From an uncultured Gammaproteobacteria bacterium (GTDB lineage Bacteria; Pseudomonadota; Gammaproteobacteria; Magnimaribacterales; Magnimaribacteraceae): a stretch of 43,548 nt of DNA. Shown here piece after piece: positions 9,227 to 17,992 of this stretch. The notes under the pieces were generated by a model. That model saw nothing but the letters and a program-made list of their open reading frames with translations. It did no database searches and was not told the DNA's origin. Numbering within the stretch: position 1 is the first letter of the stretch; each line of letters begins with the position of its first letter. The stretch is from NCBI GenBank assembly GCA_913045055.1, contig CAJWPI010000012.1, positions 1-43,548 on the forward strand, read 5' to 3'. The position numbers and the translations under genes are program-made.

Positions 9227-9255
9227 TTGTGATTTATTGTTATTCAATCTAATAT
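9227..9255 (+). promoter_or_regulatory. Probable sigma-70 promoter for the PfkB kinase
   Basis: TTGTGA (9227-9232) and TAATAT (9250-9255) are 17 bases apart. They lie about 30 bases before the ATG at 9284, which has an AGGAT ribosome-binding site at 9271-9275. The site lies in the 74-base divergent gap shared with mrcB. Confidence 0.45.
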
Positions 9256-9283
9256 CTTAAATCTTCTTATAGGATAAACAAAA

Positions 9284-10291
9284 ATGGAATTAGATATCTG
9301 TTCAATTGGAAACGCTATAGTTGATGTACAGTTTAGCGTTAAAGATAAGCTAAAAAAATATTTAGATGAGCACTCTATCCCTTTTGGCACCATGATGTTG
9401 ATAGAAGAAAAGGAACAAAATAACCTTATAAATTTCCTTAAATTAGAGTATGGGGAACCCGTCTTAGCATGCGGAGGTTCAGCTACAAACTCTATTTATG
9501 CTGCCAGTAGTTTTGGGTCTAACTGTCATTTCACTTGTAAAGTTAGAGATGATGATCTTGGGAATTATTACCTAAAGAATTTAGAATCTAATAGTATTCT
9601 TTTCAACCCTACAGCTATAGATAAGTCTTCTAATCTATCTACAGGAAGAAGTGTCATTATGGTAACACCTGATGCTGAAAGAACTATGTGTACTTGTCTA
9701 GGCATAAGTAATACATTGAATATCTCTGACTTAGATGAAGGCATAATTAAATCTTCTAAATATATTTTCATTGAAGGTTATCTTGTTACTTCACCTTCCG
9801 CTTTAGAAACTTGTAAAAAAGCTATAAAAATTGCTTCATCTAATCAAACTAGAGTAGCTATATCTCTTTCTGACCCCAATATTGCTGATATCTTTAGGAA
9901 GGAGATAATGGAATTAATTAACATTAAATGCGATTTGCTATTCTGTAATGAGTCTGAAGCTCTTTCTTTCTCTGAAACTAAGGATTTGTATGCAGCAGAA
10001 AAGTATTTAGGAGCTCTGGTATCTTCAAGTTTAATTACCCTGCATGAGAAAGGATGTATGGTCTCAAAGGATGGCAATAGTGAATTTATAGAAGGTTTTA
10101 AAGCTGAAGCAATAGACACCAATGGTGCTGGAGATATGTTTGCAGGAGCTGTCTTTAATTCACTTATAGAAGGGAATGATTTACCTTCATCAGCAAAATT
10201 TGGTTGTTATGCTGCCTCAAAAAAAGTAGAAAACTTTGGCCCAAGACTACCAAAAGAAAGCTACATGCAAATTAAAAATAATTTTTTGTAG
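9284..10291 (+). CDS. PfkB-family sugar or nucleoside kinase
   Basis: Ribokinase/PfkB-fold kinase, 335 residues. The first signature region includes the N-terminal strand SIGNAIVD and the GGSATNSIYAAS glycine-rich sugar-binding loop (64-75). The second signature DTNGAGDMFAGA (278-289) gives the anion hole and the catalytic base Asp284. The family member cannot be fixed from motifs; proteins of this type in proteobacteria are often annotated adenosine kinase. A small-molecule sugar or nucleoside 5'-kinase is the safe call. It is transcribed alone from its own promoter, with an inverted repeat directly after the stop and dksA following. Confidence 0.85.
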   Translation: MELDICSIGNAIVDVQFSVKDKLKKYLDEHSIPFGTMMLIEEKEQNNLINFLKLEYGEPVLACGGSATNSIYAASSFGSNCHFTCKVRDDDLGNYYLKNLESNSILFNPTAIDKSSNLSTGRSVIMVTPDAERTMCTCLGISNTLNISDLDEGIIKSSKYIFIEGYLVTSPSALETCKKAIKIASSNQTRVAISLSDPNIADIFRKEIMELINIKCDLLFCNESEALSFSETKDLYAAEKYLGALVSSSLITLHEKGCMVSKDGNSEFIEGFKAEAIDTNGAGDMFAGAVFNSLIEGNDLPSSAKFGCYAASKKVENFGPRLPKESYMQIKNNFL

Positions 10292-10292
10292 A

Positions 10293-10313
10293 TATCAGAT
10301 AAATTATCTGATA
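10293..10313. repeat. Perfect inverted repeat between the kinase gene and dksA
   Basis: Arms TATCAGATAA (10293-10302) and TTATCTGATA (10304-10313) are perfect reverse complements around one base. They start two bases after the kinase stop. No T run follows, so this is not a standard terminator. The symmetric form and the position ahead of dksA, just before a GC-rich stretch (GCCGCGCC), suggest an operator or promoter-overlapping site. Confidence 0.55.
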
Positions 10314-10366
10314 AATTGCCGCGCCTTCATTGGGTCTGATATTGAAGTATCTTTATACAAATCATC

Positions 10367-10978
10367 ATGGCGATAAAAAAACAAAAGCAAAAGAAATCTC
10401 CTCCAAAAAAGATAGAAACAGATAAAAATAAAAAATTATCTATAGCTGTAGCAAAAAAGAAAGTTACAAAAACCACAGTAAAAAAGAAGGTTAAAAAAAC
10501 TGTAGCAAAAAAGAAGAAATTAAAAGTTTCAGCAAAACCAAAATATCAAGGTGAAAAGAATTTTCTAGCTTCAATTCAACCTTATAAAATAAAAAAAACT
10601 GAAAGATATATGAATGCTAGGCAAAAGAAACATTTTATTGAAATTCTTGAAAGATGGCAGTCGCTTTTAGTGGTAGAACAAGATAGGACAGCTGATAAAC
10701 TTCAAGATATTGCCGGCAATTTTCCTGATGAATCTGACAGAGCCACACATGAAGAAGGTTTCACTTTAGAACTAAAAACAAGAGAAAGAGAAAGAAGACT
10801 GTTAAACAAAATAGACTCAGCTGTTGAATCAATTGATCAAAATGATTATGGCTTTTGCAGTGCTTGCGGAATAGAGATAGGAATAAGAAGGCTTGAGGCG
10901 AGGCCAACTGCTACTAGGTGTATTGATTGCAAGACTTTAGAAGAAATTCACGAAAAGCAACAGTTTGGATCTGTCTAA
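10367..10978 (+). CDS. dksA: RNA polymerase-binding transcription factor DksA with lysine-rich N-terminal extension
   Basis: DksA acts in the secondary channel of RNA polymerase and, with ppGpp, adjusts transcription of ribosomal and amino-acid genes. The coiled coil carries the functional tip Asp121, Asp124 and Ala126 (FPDESDRAT). The zinc finger has all four cysteines (164, 167, 185, 188), and GIRRLEARPTA is typical. The core is as in E. coli (151 residues), but about 60 residues of nearly pure Lys/Thr/Val/Ala precede it (for example KKKVTKTTVKKK), resembling histone H1 or AlgR3-type tails. The ATG at 10367 is the only sensible start upstream of that tail. An internal start at Met82 would remove the tail but also cut into the conserved N-terminal region. 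Confidence 0.93.
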   Translation: MAIKKQKQKKSPPKKIETDKNKKLSIAVAKKKVTKTTVKKKVKKTVAKKKKLKVSAKPKYQGEKNFLASIQPYKIKKTERYMNARQKKHFIEILERWQSLLVVEQDRTADKLQDIAGNFPDESDRATHEEGFTLELKTRERERRLLNKIDSAVESIDQNDYGFCSACGIEIGIRRLEARPTATRCIDCKTLEEIHEKQQFGSV

Positions 10979-11053
10979 AAAGTTCTCCACTTTCTAAAGT
11001 TCTCTCAAAATCTCAAAAAATCTCTTTAAAGTTTATCTCTTATTAAAGGGTAA

Positions 11054-11078
11054 AATATTGAATACAATATTCAATATT
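11054..11078. repeat. Perfect 11-base inverted repeat just before the dNK start
   Basis: AATATTGAATA (11054-11064) and TATTCAATATT (11068-11078) are exact reverse complements with a CAA spacer. The right arm touches the ribosome-binding site AAGGAAA of the next gene. It could be an operator for a dimeric repressor or an RNA hairpin sitting on the start region. The rest of the gap from 10979 is T/C-rich, with three or more copies of a short TCTC-type motif and no terminator. Confidence 0.6.
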
Positions 11079-11089
11079 AAGGAAATTTT

Positions 11090-11779
11090 GTGGGAACAAG
11101 AAAGATAGATTTAAAAGCCTATAACAAGGTACCAAAATTTATTGCTGTTGAGGGCCCTATTGGAGTTGGTAAAACTACCCTCTCTTCAAAATTAGCAGAA
11201 TCCTTAGGATACGAAGTAATATTAGAAGAACCATCTAAAAACCCTTTCTTAGGTGATTTTTATAGAAACCCCAAACAAGCGGCATTAGCTACACAGCTCT
11301 TCTTTTTATTTCAAAGAGTAAAATATGTAGAGGACTTTAAACAAGGTAGTATCTTCAATTCAGCAAGAATTTCAGATTTTTTATTAGACAAGGATATGTT
11401 ATTTGCCAAAGTCACTTTATCTGAAACTGAGTTTGAGTTATACCTACAAATATATAACTATCTATCCTTAGACCTTCCTAGTCCGGACCTGGTAATTTAT
11501 CTTCAGGCTAATACTGAGACTTTATATGAAAGAGTAATGTTACGAGGAATTCAAATTGAGAAAAGTATAGATTTTGAATACTTAGATTCTCTCAATGAAT
11601 CATATAAAGAATTTTTTCTATCTTTTGAAAGATCTCCTGTAATGATTGTAAACACAGAATATATAGATCTAGCTAATAACTTGGAGGATTTCGATGTGTT
11701 AACTGAAAAATTATTAGACTATTTTAATAACCCTGAAGGCAGAAAGATGTATTTTAATCCTTCTCCTTCTCTGCTTTGA
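11090..11779 (+). CDS. Deoxynucleoside kinase
   Basis: P-loop kinase of the dNK/dCK/dGK family, salvaging deoxynucleosides to monophosphates. The Walker A motif GPIGVGKT is at 22-29. The EEPSKNPF segment corresponds to the substrate-binding Glu region, and a LID-type arginine cluster (YERVMLRG) is in the C-terminal half. The 229 residues match bacterial dGK/dAK-type enzymes. The DRS motif after the third strand appears as SDF (ISDFLLDKD). The start is GTG at 11090 with AAGGAAA at 11079-11085, directly after the perfect palindrome. acs follows after 12 bases, so the two may share a transcript. Confidence 0.87.
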   Translation: MGTRKIDLKAYNKVPKFIAVEGPIGVGKTTLSSKLAESLGYEVILEEPSKNPFLGDFYRNPKQAALATQLFFLFQRVKYVEDFKQGSIFNSARISDFLLDKDMLFAKVTLSETEFELYLQIYNYLSLDLPSPDLVIYLQANTETLYERVMLRGIQIEKSIDFEYLDSLNESYKEFFLSFERSPVMIVNTEYIDLANNLEDFDVLTEKLLDYFNNPEGRKMYFNPSPSLL

Positions 11780-11791
11780 TAAAATTAAAAT

Positions 11792-13729
11792 ATGGCTCAA
11801 GAAAAAATTTATGATATTCCAAGCACTATAAAGAAATCTTCTTCAATTACACCTCAAGGGTATGAAGATCTTTATAAAAAATCTATAGAAGATCCAAATA
11901 CTTTTTGGGAAGAACAAGCCAAAAAATATCTTCAGTGGGATTCAAAATGGACAGACATTTCAGAAGAAGATTTTTCTATGGGTAAGATAAGTTGGTTTAA
12001 GGAAGCAAAACTTAATACTAGTGTAAATTGTATCGATAGACACTTAAATACAAAGAAAAATGATATAGCTATTATTTGGGAAAGTGATGATCCAGATAAG
12101 TCAAAAGAGATTACATACGAAGAATTACATAAATCAGTTTGTAGATTTGCTAATGCTCTAAAGAAAAGAAAAATAAAAAAAGGAGATAGAGTCTGCATTT
12201 ATATGCCTATGATCCCTGAAGCCGCCTATGCAATGCTAGCTTGCTCAAGAATTGGGGCAATACATTCGGTTGTATTTGGAGGGTTTTCTCCGGAATCCCT
12301 AAAAGATAGAATTTTAGATTCTGATTGTAGGGTAGTAATAACTGCTGATGAAGGGGTTAGAGGTTCTAAAGTCATACCCCTTAAAGAAAATGTAGATCAA
12401 GCTTTAGAGAATTGTCCAAACGTTCATTCTGTCTTTGTGGTCAAGAGAACTGGGTCAAAAATAAATTGGTATGCTGATAGAGATGTTGTTTATGAGGAAA
12501 TAATCCAAGAAGTATCTGAATTATGTGAACCTGAACCTATGGATTCAGAAGATCCTCTTTTTATACTCTACACTTCTGGATCTACCGGAAAACCAAAAGG
12601 AGTGCTTCATACTACTGCAGGATATCTTCTTCAATCTGCTATGACGCATAAGTTAATTTTCGACTACAAGGAAGGAGATATTTATTGGTGCACTGCTGAT
12701 GTAGGTTGGATTACTGGTCATTCTTATATTGTTTATGGCCCCTTGTTGAATGGAGCTACAACTTTGATGTTTGAAGGAATCCCTACTTACCCCAAACCTT
12801 CGAGATTCTGGGAAATTATAGATAAGCATAAAGTAAACATTTTCTATACTGCACCTACTGCCATTAGAGCCTTAATGTCTCTAGGAAATAAACCTTTAGA
12901 ATCTACATCTAGAGAATCTTTAAGAGTGCTTGGAACTGTAGGCGAACCTATTAACCCTGAAGCCTGGGAGTGGTATTACAATGTAGTAGGTAATGGTAAA
13001 TGTCCTATTGTAGATACTTGGTGGCAAACAGAAACTGGTAGCATCATGATTGCTCCTCTTGCTGGCTGCACACCTCAGAAACCAGGAAGTGCAACCAAAC
13101 CTTTTTTTGGAATAAGCCCGGCTATACTAGACAGTAAAGGTAAAGAAATAGAAGGTGAAGGTGAAGGAAGTCTAGTTATCAAGAGCAGTTGGCCTTCTCA
13201 GATTAGAACAGTTTTTGGCGATCATGAAAGATGTATAAAAACTTATTACTCTAATTTTCCTGGTTACTACACAACTGGAGATGGAGCAAAAAGGGATAAA
13301 GATGGTTACTATTGGATAACTGGAAGGGTTGATGATGTATTGAATGTTTCAGGTCATAGATTAGGGACTGCTGAGATCGAAAGCGCTCTAGTTCTACATC
13401 CTGTTGTAGCCGAAGCTGCAGTAGTCGGATACGAACACGCAATCAAGGGGCAAGGTATATACTGTTATGTCACTATAATGAAAGATAAAAGAGCTAATGA
13501 AGCCCTAAAAAAAGATTTAGTAGATCTCGTGGCAAAAGAAATAGGAGCTATAGCAAAACCGGATATAATTCAATGGTCACCGAGTTTACCTAAAACTAGA
13601 TCGGGAAAGATAATGAGAAGAATTCTTAGAAAGATAGCTACTAATGAAATTGATGATCTAGGAGATACTACTACACTGGCAGAACCTGAAGTTGTGAAAG
13701 ATCTTATAAAAAATAGAATAAATACCTAA
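11792..13729 (+). CDS. acs: Acetyl-CoA synthetase (AMP-forming)
   Basis: Activates acetate to acetyl-CoA through acetyl-AMP. The 645 residues match Acs (652 in E. coli). The ATP-binding motif [10 protein letters not shown] is at 261-270, WWQTETGS appears mid-protein, and the [20 protein letters not shown] hinge region is intact. Lys606 in [11 protein letters not shown] is the catalytic lysine that Pat-type acetyltransferases modify and sirtuins restore. The WWQTE motif with its Trp supports acetate over longer acids. It is followed by msrA with a one-base overlap (TAATG). Confidence 0.95.
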   Translation: MAQEKIYDIPSTIKKSSSITPQGYEDLYKKSIEDPNTFWEEQAKKYLQWDSKWTDISEEDFSMGKISWFKEAKLNTSVNCIDRHLNTKKNDIAIIWESDDPDKSKEITYEELHKSVCRFANALKKRKIKKGDRVCIYMPMIPEAAYAMLACSRIGAIHSVVFGGFSPESLKDRILDSDCRVVITADEGVRGSKVIPLKENVDQALENCPNVHSVFVVKRTGSKINWYADRDVVYEEIIQEVSELCEPEPMDSEDPLFILYTSGSTGKPKGVLHTTAGYLLQSAMTHKLIFDYKEGDIYWCTADVGWITGHSYIVYGPLLNGATTLMFEGIPTYPKPSRFWEIIDKHKVNIFYTAPTAIRALMSLGNKPLESTSRESLRVLGTVGEPINPEAWEWYYNVVGNGKCPIVDTWWQTETGSIMIAPLAGCTPQKPGSATKPFFGISPAILDSKGKEIEGEGEGSLVIKSSWPSQIRTVFGDHERCIKTYYSNFPGYYTTGDGAKRDKDGYYWITGRVDDVLNVSGHRLGTAEIESALVLHPVVAEAAVVGYEHAIKGQGIYCYVTIMKDKRANEALKKDLVDLVAKEIGAIAKPDIIQWSPSLPKTRSGKIMRRILRKIATNEIDDLGDTTTLAEPEVVKDLIKNRINT

Positions 13730-14370
13730 TGTCTTTAATTGATTTAATAAACAAGAAATCTATTCTTCCTGATCATTCTGAGGCTTTGCAAGGTAGGAAA
13801 CAGGAAATGGAAGTTCCGGAAAAACATTTTGTGAAAGGAACTCCTATGAAACCCCCTTTTCCTAGAGGTTTAGAAAAAGCCCTTTTTGGAATGGGGTGCT
13901 TTTGGGGAGTAGAAAAGAAGTTTTGGGAATTGGATGGGGTGTATTCAACTGCCGTAGGTTATTCTGCAGGACTAACACCGAATCCTAATTACAAAGAAGT
14001 TTGTTCTGGTATGACAGCACATAATGAAACTGTACTTGTGGTATTTAATCCAGAAATAATGAACTATGAACAATTGCTCTTAACTTTTTGGCAAGAGCAT
14101 GATCCAACTCAAGGAATGCGACAAGGCAATGATGTTGGAACTCAGTATAGATCTGGTATTTATTTCTTTAATGATTCACAAAAGACTAAGGCAAATCAAA
14201 CTAGAGAAAAATACCAGGAAAACCTTCATGCAGAAAACTTAGGAATAATCACTACAGAAATAATCGATGCAAAAGAATTCTATTATGCCGAACATTACCA
14301 TCAACAATACCTTGCTAAAAACCCTAATGGCTACTGTGGTGTAGGAGGAACTGGGGTATTGTTGAAATAA
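13729..14370 (+). CDS. msrA: Peptide methionine sulfoxide reductase MsrA
   Basis: Reduces methionine-S-sulfoxide in proteins after oxidative damage. The catalytic Cys57 is in the GCFWG motif, and the EHDPTQGMRQGNDVGTQYRS segment and the HYHQQYLAKNP substrate loop are typical. The 213-residue length includes an N-terminal extension similar to that of E. coli MsrA. A resolving Cys is present near the C-terminus (GYCGVGG). Its ATG overlaps the acs stop by one base (TAATG), so it is probably translated by re-initiation. Confidence 0.94.
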   Translation: MSLIDLINKKSILPDHSEALQGRKQEMEVPEKHFVKGTPMKPPFPRGLEKALFGMGCFWGVEKKFWELDGVYSTAVGYSAGLTPNPNYKEVCSGMTAHNETVLVVFNPEIMNYEQLLLTFWQEHDPTQGMRQGNDVGTQYRSGIYFFNDSQKTKANQTREKYQENLHAENLGIITTEIIDAKEFYYAEHYHQQYLAKNPNGYCGVGGTGVLLK

Positions 14371-14393
14371 TTAATCTAACTTCTTCCGTGTTC

Positions 14394-15212
14394 TTAATTT
14401 AAGATATACTCTTTTCCTTTTTTAGTTACTTTACCTTCCTCTTGCAACTTGATTAAGTGAGATTCTAAAGACCACTTGGCTATCGGAAAAAGTCCAGAGT
14501 CAACATCTTCATAAACCCTTTCAACTAAGGAATCAGGGTTACCTGATTTAAAGTCTCTTAATACTTCTAAAACTTTAGCTTCTCTCTCTTCTCGATGCTG
14601 GACAATCCAGTCTGCAACTTTGTGAGGATTAGACATCAGCTCACCATGTCCGGGAGCAATTGTTTCTAAAGAATAATCTTTTAATTTTAATAAGGAATCT
14701 ATATAAGATTTCATATGGCCATCAGGTTGAGCAATTACTACCGTTGAACCTTGCATTATATGGTCCCCTGTAAAAATCATCTTTTCTTCTTTCAAGAGGT
14801 AACACAAATGATTAGAAGCGTGCCCTGGAGTGTGTATTACTTCTAAGGTATATCCTTCTTCTTCAAGGATGTCTCCATCAAATAAAATTCGAGCAGGATT
14901 AAAACTTTTATCTTGATCTTTAGTAGCATCATTTATCATTCCATAAGCAGGAATATCTAGTTCATTTTGTAGAAGTTTAACTCCGGGGGAATGATCTGGG
15001 TGAGTATGTGTAACGACAATCTGTTTTAATTTTTTTGATGAATTTATGATGTTATGAATATGCTTTTCTATCGCAGGTCCGGGGTCTAAGACTGTCACAT
15101 CATTAATTCCGATAAGATAAGTATTAGTCCCAGGACCTGTAAATACACTAGAATTTCCTGCTGTTATTCTCCTAACCAAGGGAGATAACTGAACAATTTC
15201 TTCAGATTTCAT
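14394..15212 (-). CDS. Metallo-beta-lactamase fold hydrolase, LACTB2-like
   Basis: MBL-fold metal hydrolase of 272 residues with the zinc motif HTHPDH (69-74), a downstream TPGHASNHLCY histidine, GDHIMQG with the bridging Asp, and GHGE near 205-210. After the catalytic domain comes a winged-helix-like C-terminal piece (about 215-270: REEREAKVLEVL ... SHLIKLQEEGKVTKKG), the arrangement of LACTB2 relatives. The substrate may be a thioester, an ester or RNA; the sequence does not decide. It is the last gene of a five-gene minus-strand run, 14 bases after the Nudix gene, in a fatty-acid/CoA context, which favours a small-molecule hydrolase. Confidence 0.82.
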   Translation of the reverse strand: MKSEEIVQLSPLVRRITAGNSSVFTGPGTNTYLIGINDVTVLDPGPAIEKHIHNIINSSKKLKQIVVTHTHPDHSPGVKLLQNELDIPAYGMINDATKDQDKSFNPARILFDGDILEEEGYTLEVIHTPGHASNHLCYLLKEEKMIFTGDHIMQGSTVVIAQPDGHMKSYIDSLLKLKDYSLETIAPGHGELMSNPHKVADWIVQHREEREAKVLEVLRDFKSGNPDSLVERVYEDVDSGLFPIAKWSLESHLIKLQEEGKVTKKGKEYILN

Positions 15213-15226
15213 TATTAATACTTTTA

Positions 15227-16075
15227 TTAATGCTCATCATAACCGGGTTCTCCTGGCAAAACTCCCTTCAATTTACCATCTTCCATAAAAAACTTAGGTT
15301 CTATTGTTCTAATATCTTTGGGATTCATCGATATTTTTTCTTTTAACAAAGTGTCTGTGTCCCTATAACCACATATAGTTTCAAGATTTTTTATTGTTGG
15401 CATTAACATTAATAGCTCTCTTTTTTTATGTTTTTCAAGAGCATCTTCTGGGCTGATCCATAAACTATTAATACTTTCATTTCCATCGTGTAAGGCGGTT
15501 TGCCCTGAAGGAGCCTGGGCTACAAAAAACCTGGTCGTATATCTTTTTTTTTCAATTTTTGGTGTGATCCAATGAGATAAATATGCCAATCTATTGGTTG
15601 CCAAAAGAATTTCTTCTTTTGTACTCATTTCTTGCAATATTGACTCTCCTTGGTTTAGTCTTTTTCGGTAATCTATATAAAGATTTTTTTCATTACTATT
15701 TTCTGGATTAAAGTCAGAACCATCCTTTCTATAAGCAAGAAGAATGCCTGCTTCTTCATAACATTCTCTTATACAGGCTACCCAATATGCTAACCCTCCG
15801 CTATCTATACCAAGAGAAAAAGAGGCTTCTGAATCTGAAGGTCCTTTACATATCTTTTCTATTTCTTCTGAACCATCTTCTAAATCAACTTTACCCCCAG
15901 GAAATACAAAGGCACCTCCAAAATTTGTTCTTGAAGCCCTTTCAATTAAAAAAACCTCTATTCCTTCAGGTTTTTTATCTCTAACTAATAGAACAGTAGC
16001 AGCTGCTTTAGGGTCTTCAGGGGGATCATTAGGATCAGCTAACTGATGATTAATACCTTTCATTTGTTGATTCAT
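15227..16075 (-). CDS. Nudix hydrolase, NUDT19/CoA-diphosphatase-like
   Basis: Nudix protein of 282 residues. The box begins with FVFPGGKVDLEDGS and ends with ACIRECYEEAGILLA, but about 30 residues sit between the GGKVD and REcyEEAG halves. Such a long insert inside the box is a feature of the NUDT7/NUDT19-type CoA diphosphatases. The REUxEE metal-binding core is intact. The neighbouring acyl-CoA ligase fits a role in turning over CoA or acyl-CoA to acyl-phosphopantetheine. It lies between the ligase (27-base gap) and the MBL hydrolase (14-base gap). Confidence 0.82.
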   Translation of the reverse strand: MNQQMKGINHQLADPNDPPEDPKAAATVLLVRDKKPEGIEVFLIERASRTNFGGAFVFPGGKVDLEDGSEEIEKICKGPSDSEASFSLGIDSGGLAYWVACIRECYEEAGILLAYRKDGSDFNPENSNEKNLYIDYRKRLNQGESILQEMSTKEEILLATNRLAYLSHWITPKIEKKRYTTRFFVAQAPSGQTALHDGNESINSLWISPEDALEKHKKRELLMLMPTIKNLETICGYRDTDTLLKEKISMNPKDIRTIEPKFFMEDGKLKGVLPGEPGYDEH

Positions 16076-16102
16076 TCTTATTCCACTCTAAATTTAGATA
16101 AA

Positions 16103-17635
16103 TTATGAATCTTGCCAATATGGTGCTCTAAGTTTTCTTTTGTTGATCTTGCCCATTGTATTTCTACCCAAATCATTAACAAATTCTACACTCCTTGGGC
16201 ACTTGAAATGAGATATCTTATCTCTACACCAACTTATAAGTTCTTTTTCTGAAGCTTTATTCTGTGACTCATCTACTATGATAAGAGCTTTAAGTTCTTC
16301 ACCCATTTCTTCATTAGGAATCCCTATACAAGCTACATCAAGAACATAAGGATGCTCAATCAGAGCTTGTTCTGCTTCAGCAGGATAAATATTAACTCCT
16401 CCTGAAACAATCATGTCACTAAATCTGTCCGTTAAATAGACATATCCTTCTTCATCCATATAAGCTATCTCTCCAAGAGTAAATACACCTGGAGCAATAT
16501 GAGCTGCCTTAGATTTTTCAGGATCATTGTGATAAATCACCCCTCTACCAGTATCATCTTTAAAATATAATTTACCTTCTGTGTTGGGAGGAAGTTCTTT
16601 GCCGTCTTCGTCTAAGATCAGTGCTGTAAAAGGCGGAATAGCCTTTCCTACAGAACCAGGATGTTCTAGCCATTCATCTGAATCTATCCTACAAGTAGTC
16701 CCAACTTCACTAGCACCATAGGCATCAAAGAAAACAGGGCCCCACCATTCAATCATTTCTTTTTTTACTTCGACTGGGCACTTTGCACCAGTATGTCCTA
16801 CAGACACTATAGATGAAATATCATATTTCTTTTTAACATCATCTGGTAAAGCTAGTAGTCGAACAAAATGAGTAGGAACCATGATTGTTGTTCCAACTGA
16901 ATATTCCTGAATAGCTCTAAGGGTATTTTCAGCATTAAATTTTCCTAAAATAACTGAAGTCACTCCAGCAGCTAATAATCTTGCTCCTGAAAGAGGGCCA
17001 GTGTGATACATAGGTCCAACCACAAGATGAGTGCCTAATCCAACATTTGGACTGTCTTTTAAGTTATCTAAATGTTCTTTAATGGTATTTCCTGCAGCAA
17101 ACATTGTAGGTGGAAGATCTGTTCCCTTAGGTCTGCCTGTTGTTCCAGATGTATAAAGAAGATTAGGTAAAGGCTTTAAATCCATTAGAGGTTCATTATC
17201 AGGCAAACTTTCTAACCATTCATTCCAATGAATAATTTGTTGATCTTTTTCTTCAATATTCCACCCTATTACTTCTCTAATACCAGCAATCTCAGCAGCT
17301 TTAAGACCACGATCCATTGTTTCTGGACCTACAAAAAGTACAGAAGCTCCTGAATCTTCTAAAATGTAAGCTACTTCTTCTGAAGTCAAATGAAAGTTAA
17401 CAGGTACAACGGAAGCACCAGCAATTAAACCGCCTAAATTAGCCACAGCAGTTTCTAATGCATTCTCAGCAAATACTGCAATTCTTCTTTGAGAACCTAA
17501 GTCTAGCTTATTAAGACCATTAGCAATCTTATTTAAAGTTATATCGATATCTGACCAATTCATGGTCTTGTCTTCAAAACGAAGAGCTATCTCTTGGGGT
17601 CTTTCTTGATAAAGCTGTTTAGCAAATTCTGGCAT
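16103..17635 (-). CDS. Acyl-CoA synthetase (AMP-binding)
   Basis: ANL-superfamily ligase of 510 residues that forms an acyl-CoA through an acyl-AMP. The P-loop YTSGTTGRPKG is at 161-171, the substrate/adenine motif YGASEVGT is near 310, the TDRFSDMIVSGGVNIYPAE hinge follows, and the C-terminal lysine lies in TMGKINKRKLR. The length matches medium- or long-chain and aryl-acid CoA ligases. The specificity is not readable by eye; the phrase ISSIVSVGHTGAKCP and the DRFSDMIVSGG hinge are of the FadD3/FadD13-type class. It stands in the five-gene run divergent from the valine operon. Confidence 0.85.
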   Translation of the reverse strand: MPEFAKQLYQERPQEIALRFEDKTMNWSDIDITLNKIANGLNKLDLGSQRRIAVFAENALETAVANLGGLIAGASVVPVNFHLTSEEVAYILEDSGASVLFVGPETMDRGLKAAEIAGIREVIGWNIEEKDQQIIHWNEWLESLPDNEPLMDLKPLPNLLYTSGTTGRPKGTDLPPTMFAAGNTIKEHLDNLKDSPNVGLGTHLVVGPMYHTGPLSGARLLAAGVTSVILGKFNAENTLRAIQEYSVGTTIMVPTHFVRLLALPDDVKKKYDISSIVSVGHTGAKCPVEVKKEMIEWWGPVFFDAYGASEVGTTCRIDSDEWLEHPGSVGKAIPPFTALILDEDGKELPPNTEGKLYFKDDTGRGVIYHNDPEKSKAAHIAPGVFTLGEIAYMDEEGYVYLTDRFSDMIVSGGVNIYPAEAEQALIEHPYVLDVACIGIPNEEMGEELKALIIVDESQNKASEKELISWCRDKISHFKCPRSVEFVNDLGRNTMGKINKRKLRAPYWQDS

Positions 17636-17668
17636 AATTTATCCCTAAAAAAGTCTTAAATTATAAGG

Positions 17669-17983
17669 TTATTCTCGTGGAGGTAAGCCCTTTACCATAG
17701 TTAATGAAACTAAAGGTGCTCCTTCTCTTCTATGTTCAGCTAATTCTTGATATTCAGGGTCAGAGAACCAATCTTTTGCTGCTTCCTCTGATGGAAAGGA
17801 AAAAAGGATTACCCTTCCTTCTAAGGGGTTATTTCCTTCTAAATGATTTATAGAATCATCATAGGTAATAAATTCTCCTCCATGTTTTTTTAAGAGTGGG
17901 AAAAAACCTTTTTCGTATTTATGATAAACATCTTTATCTTGTATTTTTAAATTAGCTATTAAGTAGACTTTAATGTTATCCAT
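17669..17983 (-). CDS. DUF1330 domain protein
   Basis: Small dimeric alpha/beta-barrel-type protein of 104 residues. The recognisable parts are YLIANLKIQDKDVYHKYEKGF at the start, a central GRVILFSFPSEEAAKDWFSDPEYQ segment and a LVSLTMVKG end, all typical of DUF1330. The biochemical role of the family is unknown. It sits 9 bases after the NMO-like gene and 33 bases before the acyl-CoA ligase, so it belongs to the same transcript. Confidence 0.88.
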   Translation of the reverse strand: MDNIKVYLIANLKIQDKDVYHKYEKGFFPLLKKHGGEFITYDDSINHLEGNNPLEGRVILFSFPSEEAAKDWFSDPEYQELAEHRREGAPLVSLTMVKGLPPRE

Positions 17984-17992
17984 ATTCTTTCC

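Noticed and set aside
10979-11040. Repeated TCTC and AAAATCTC pieces after dksA, possible terminator or small repeat array
   Set aside because: There is no stem with a T tract and no fixed period; it looks like simple low-complexity sequence.
15787-15984. Plus-strand frame opposite the Nudix gene
   Set aside because: It is Leu-rich only because the Nudix strand is Glu/Lys-rich; no start site or family.
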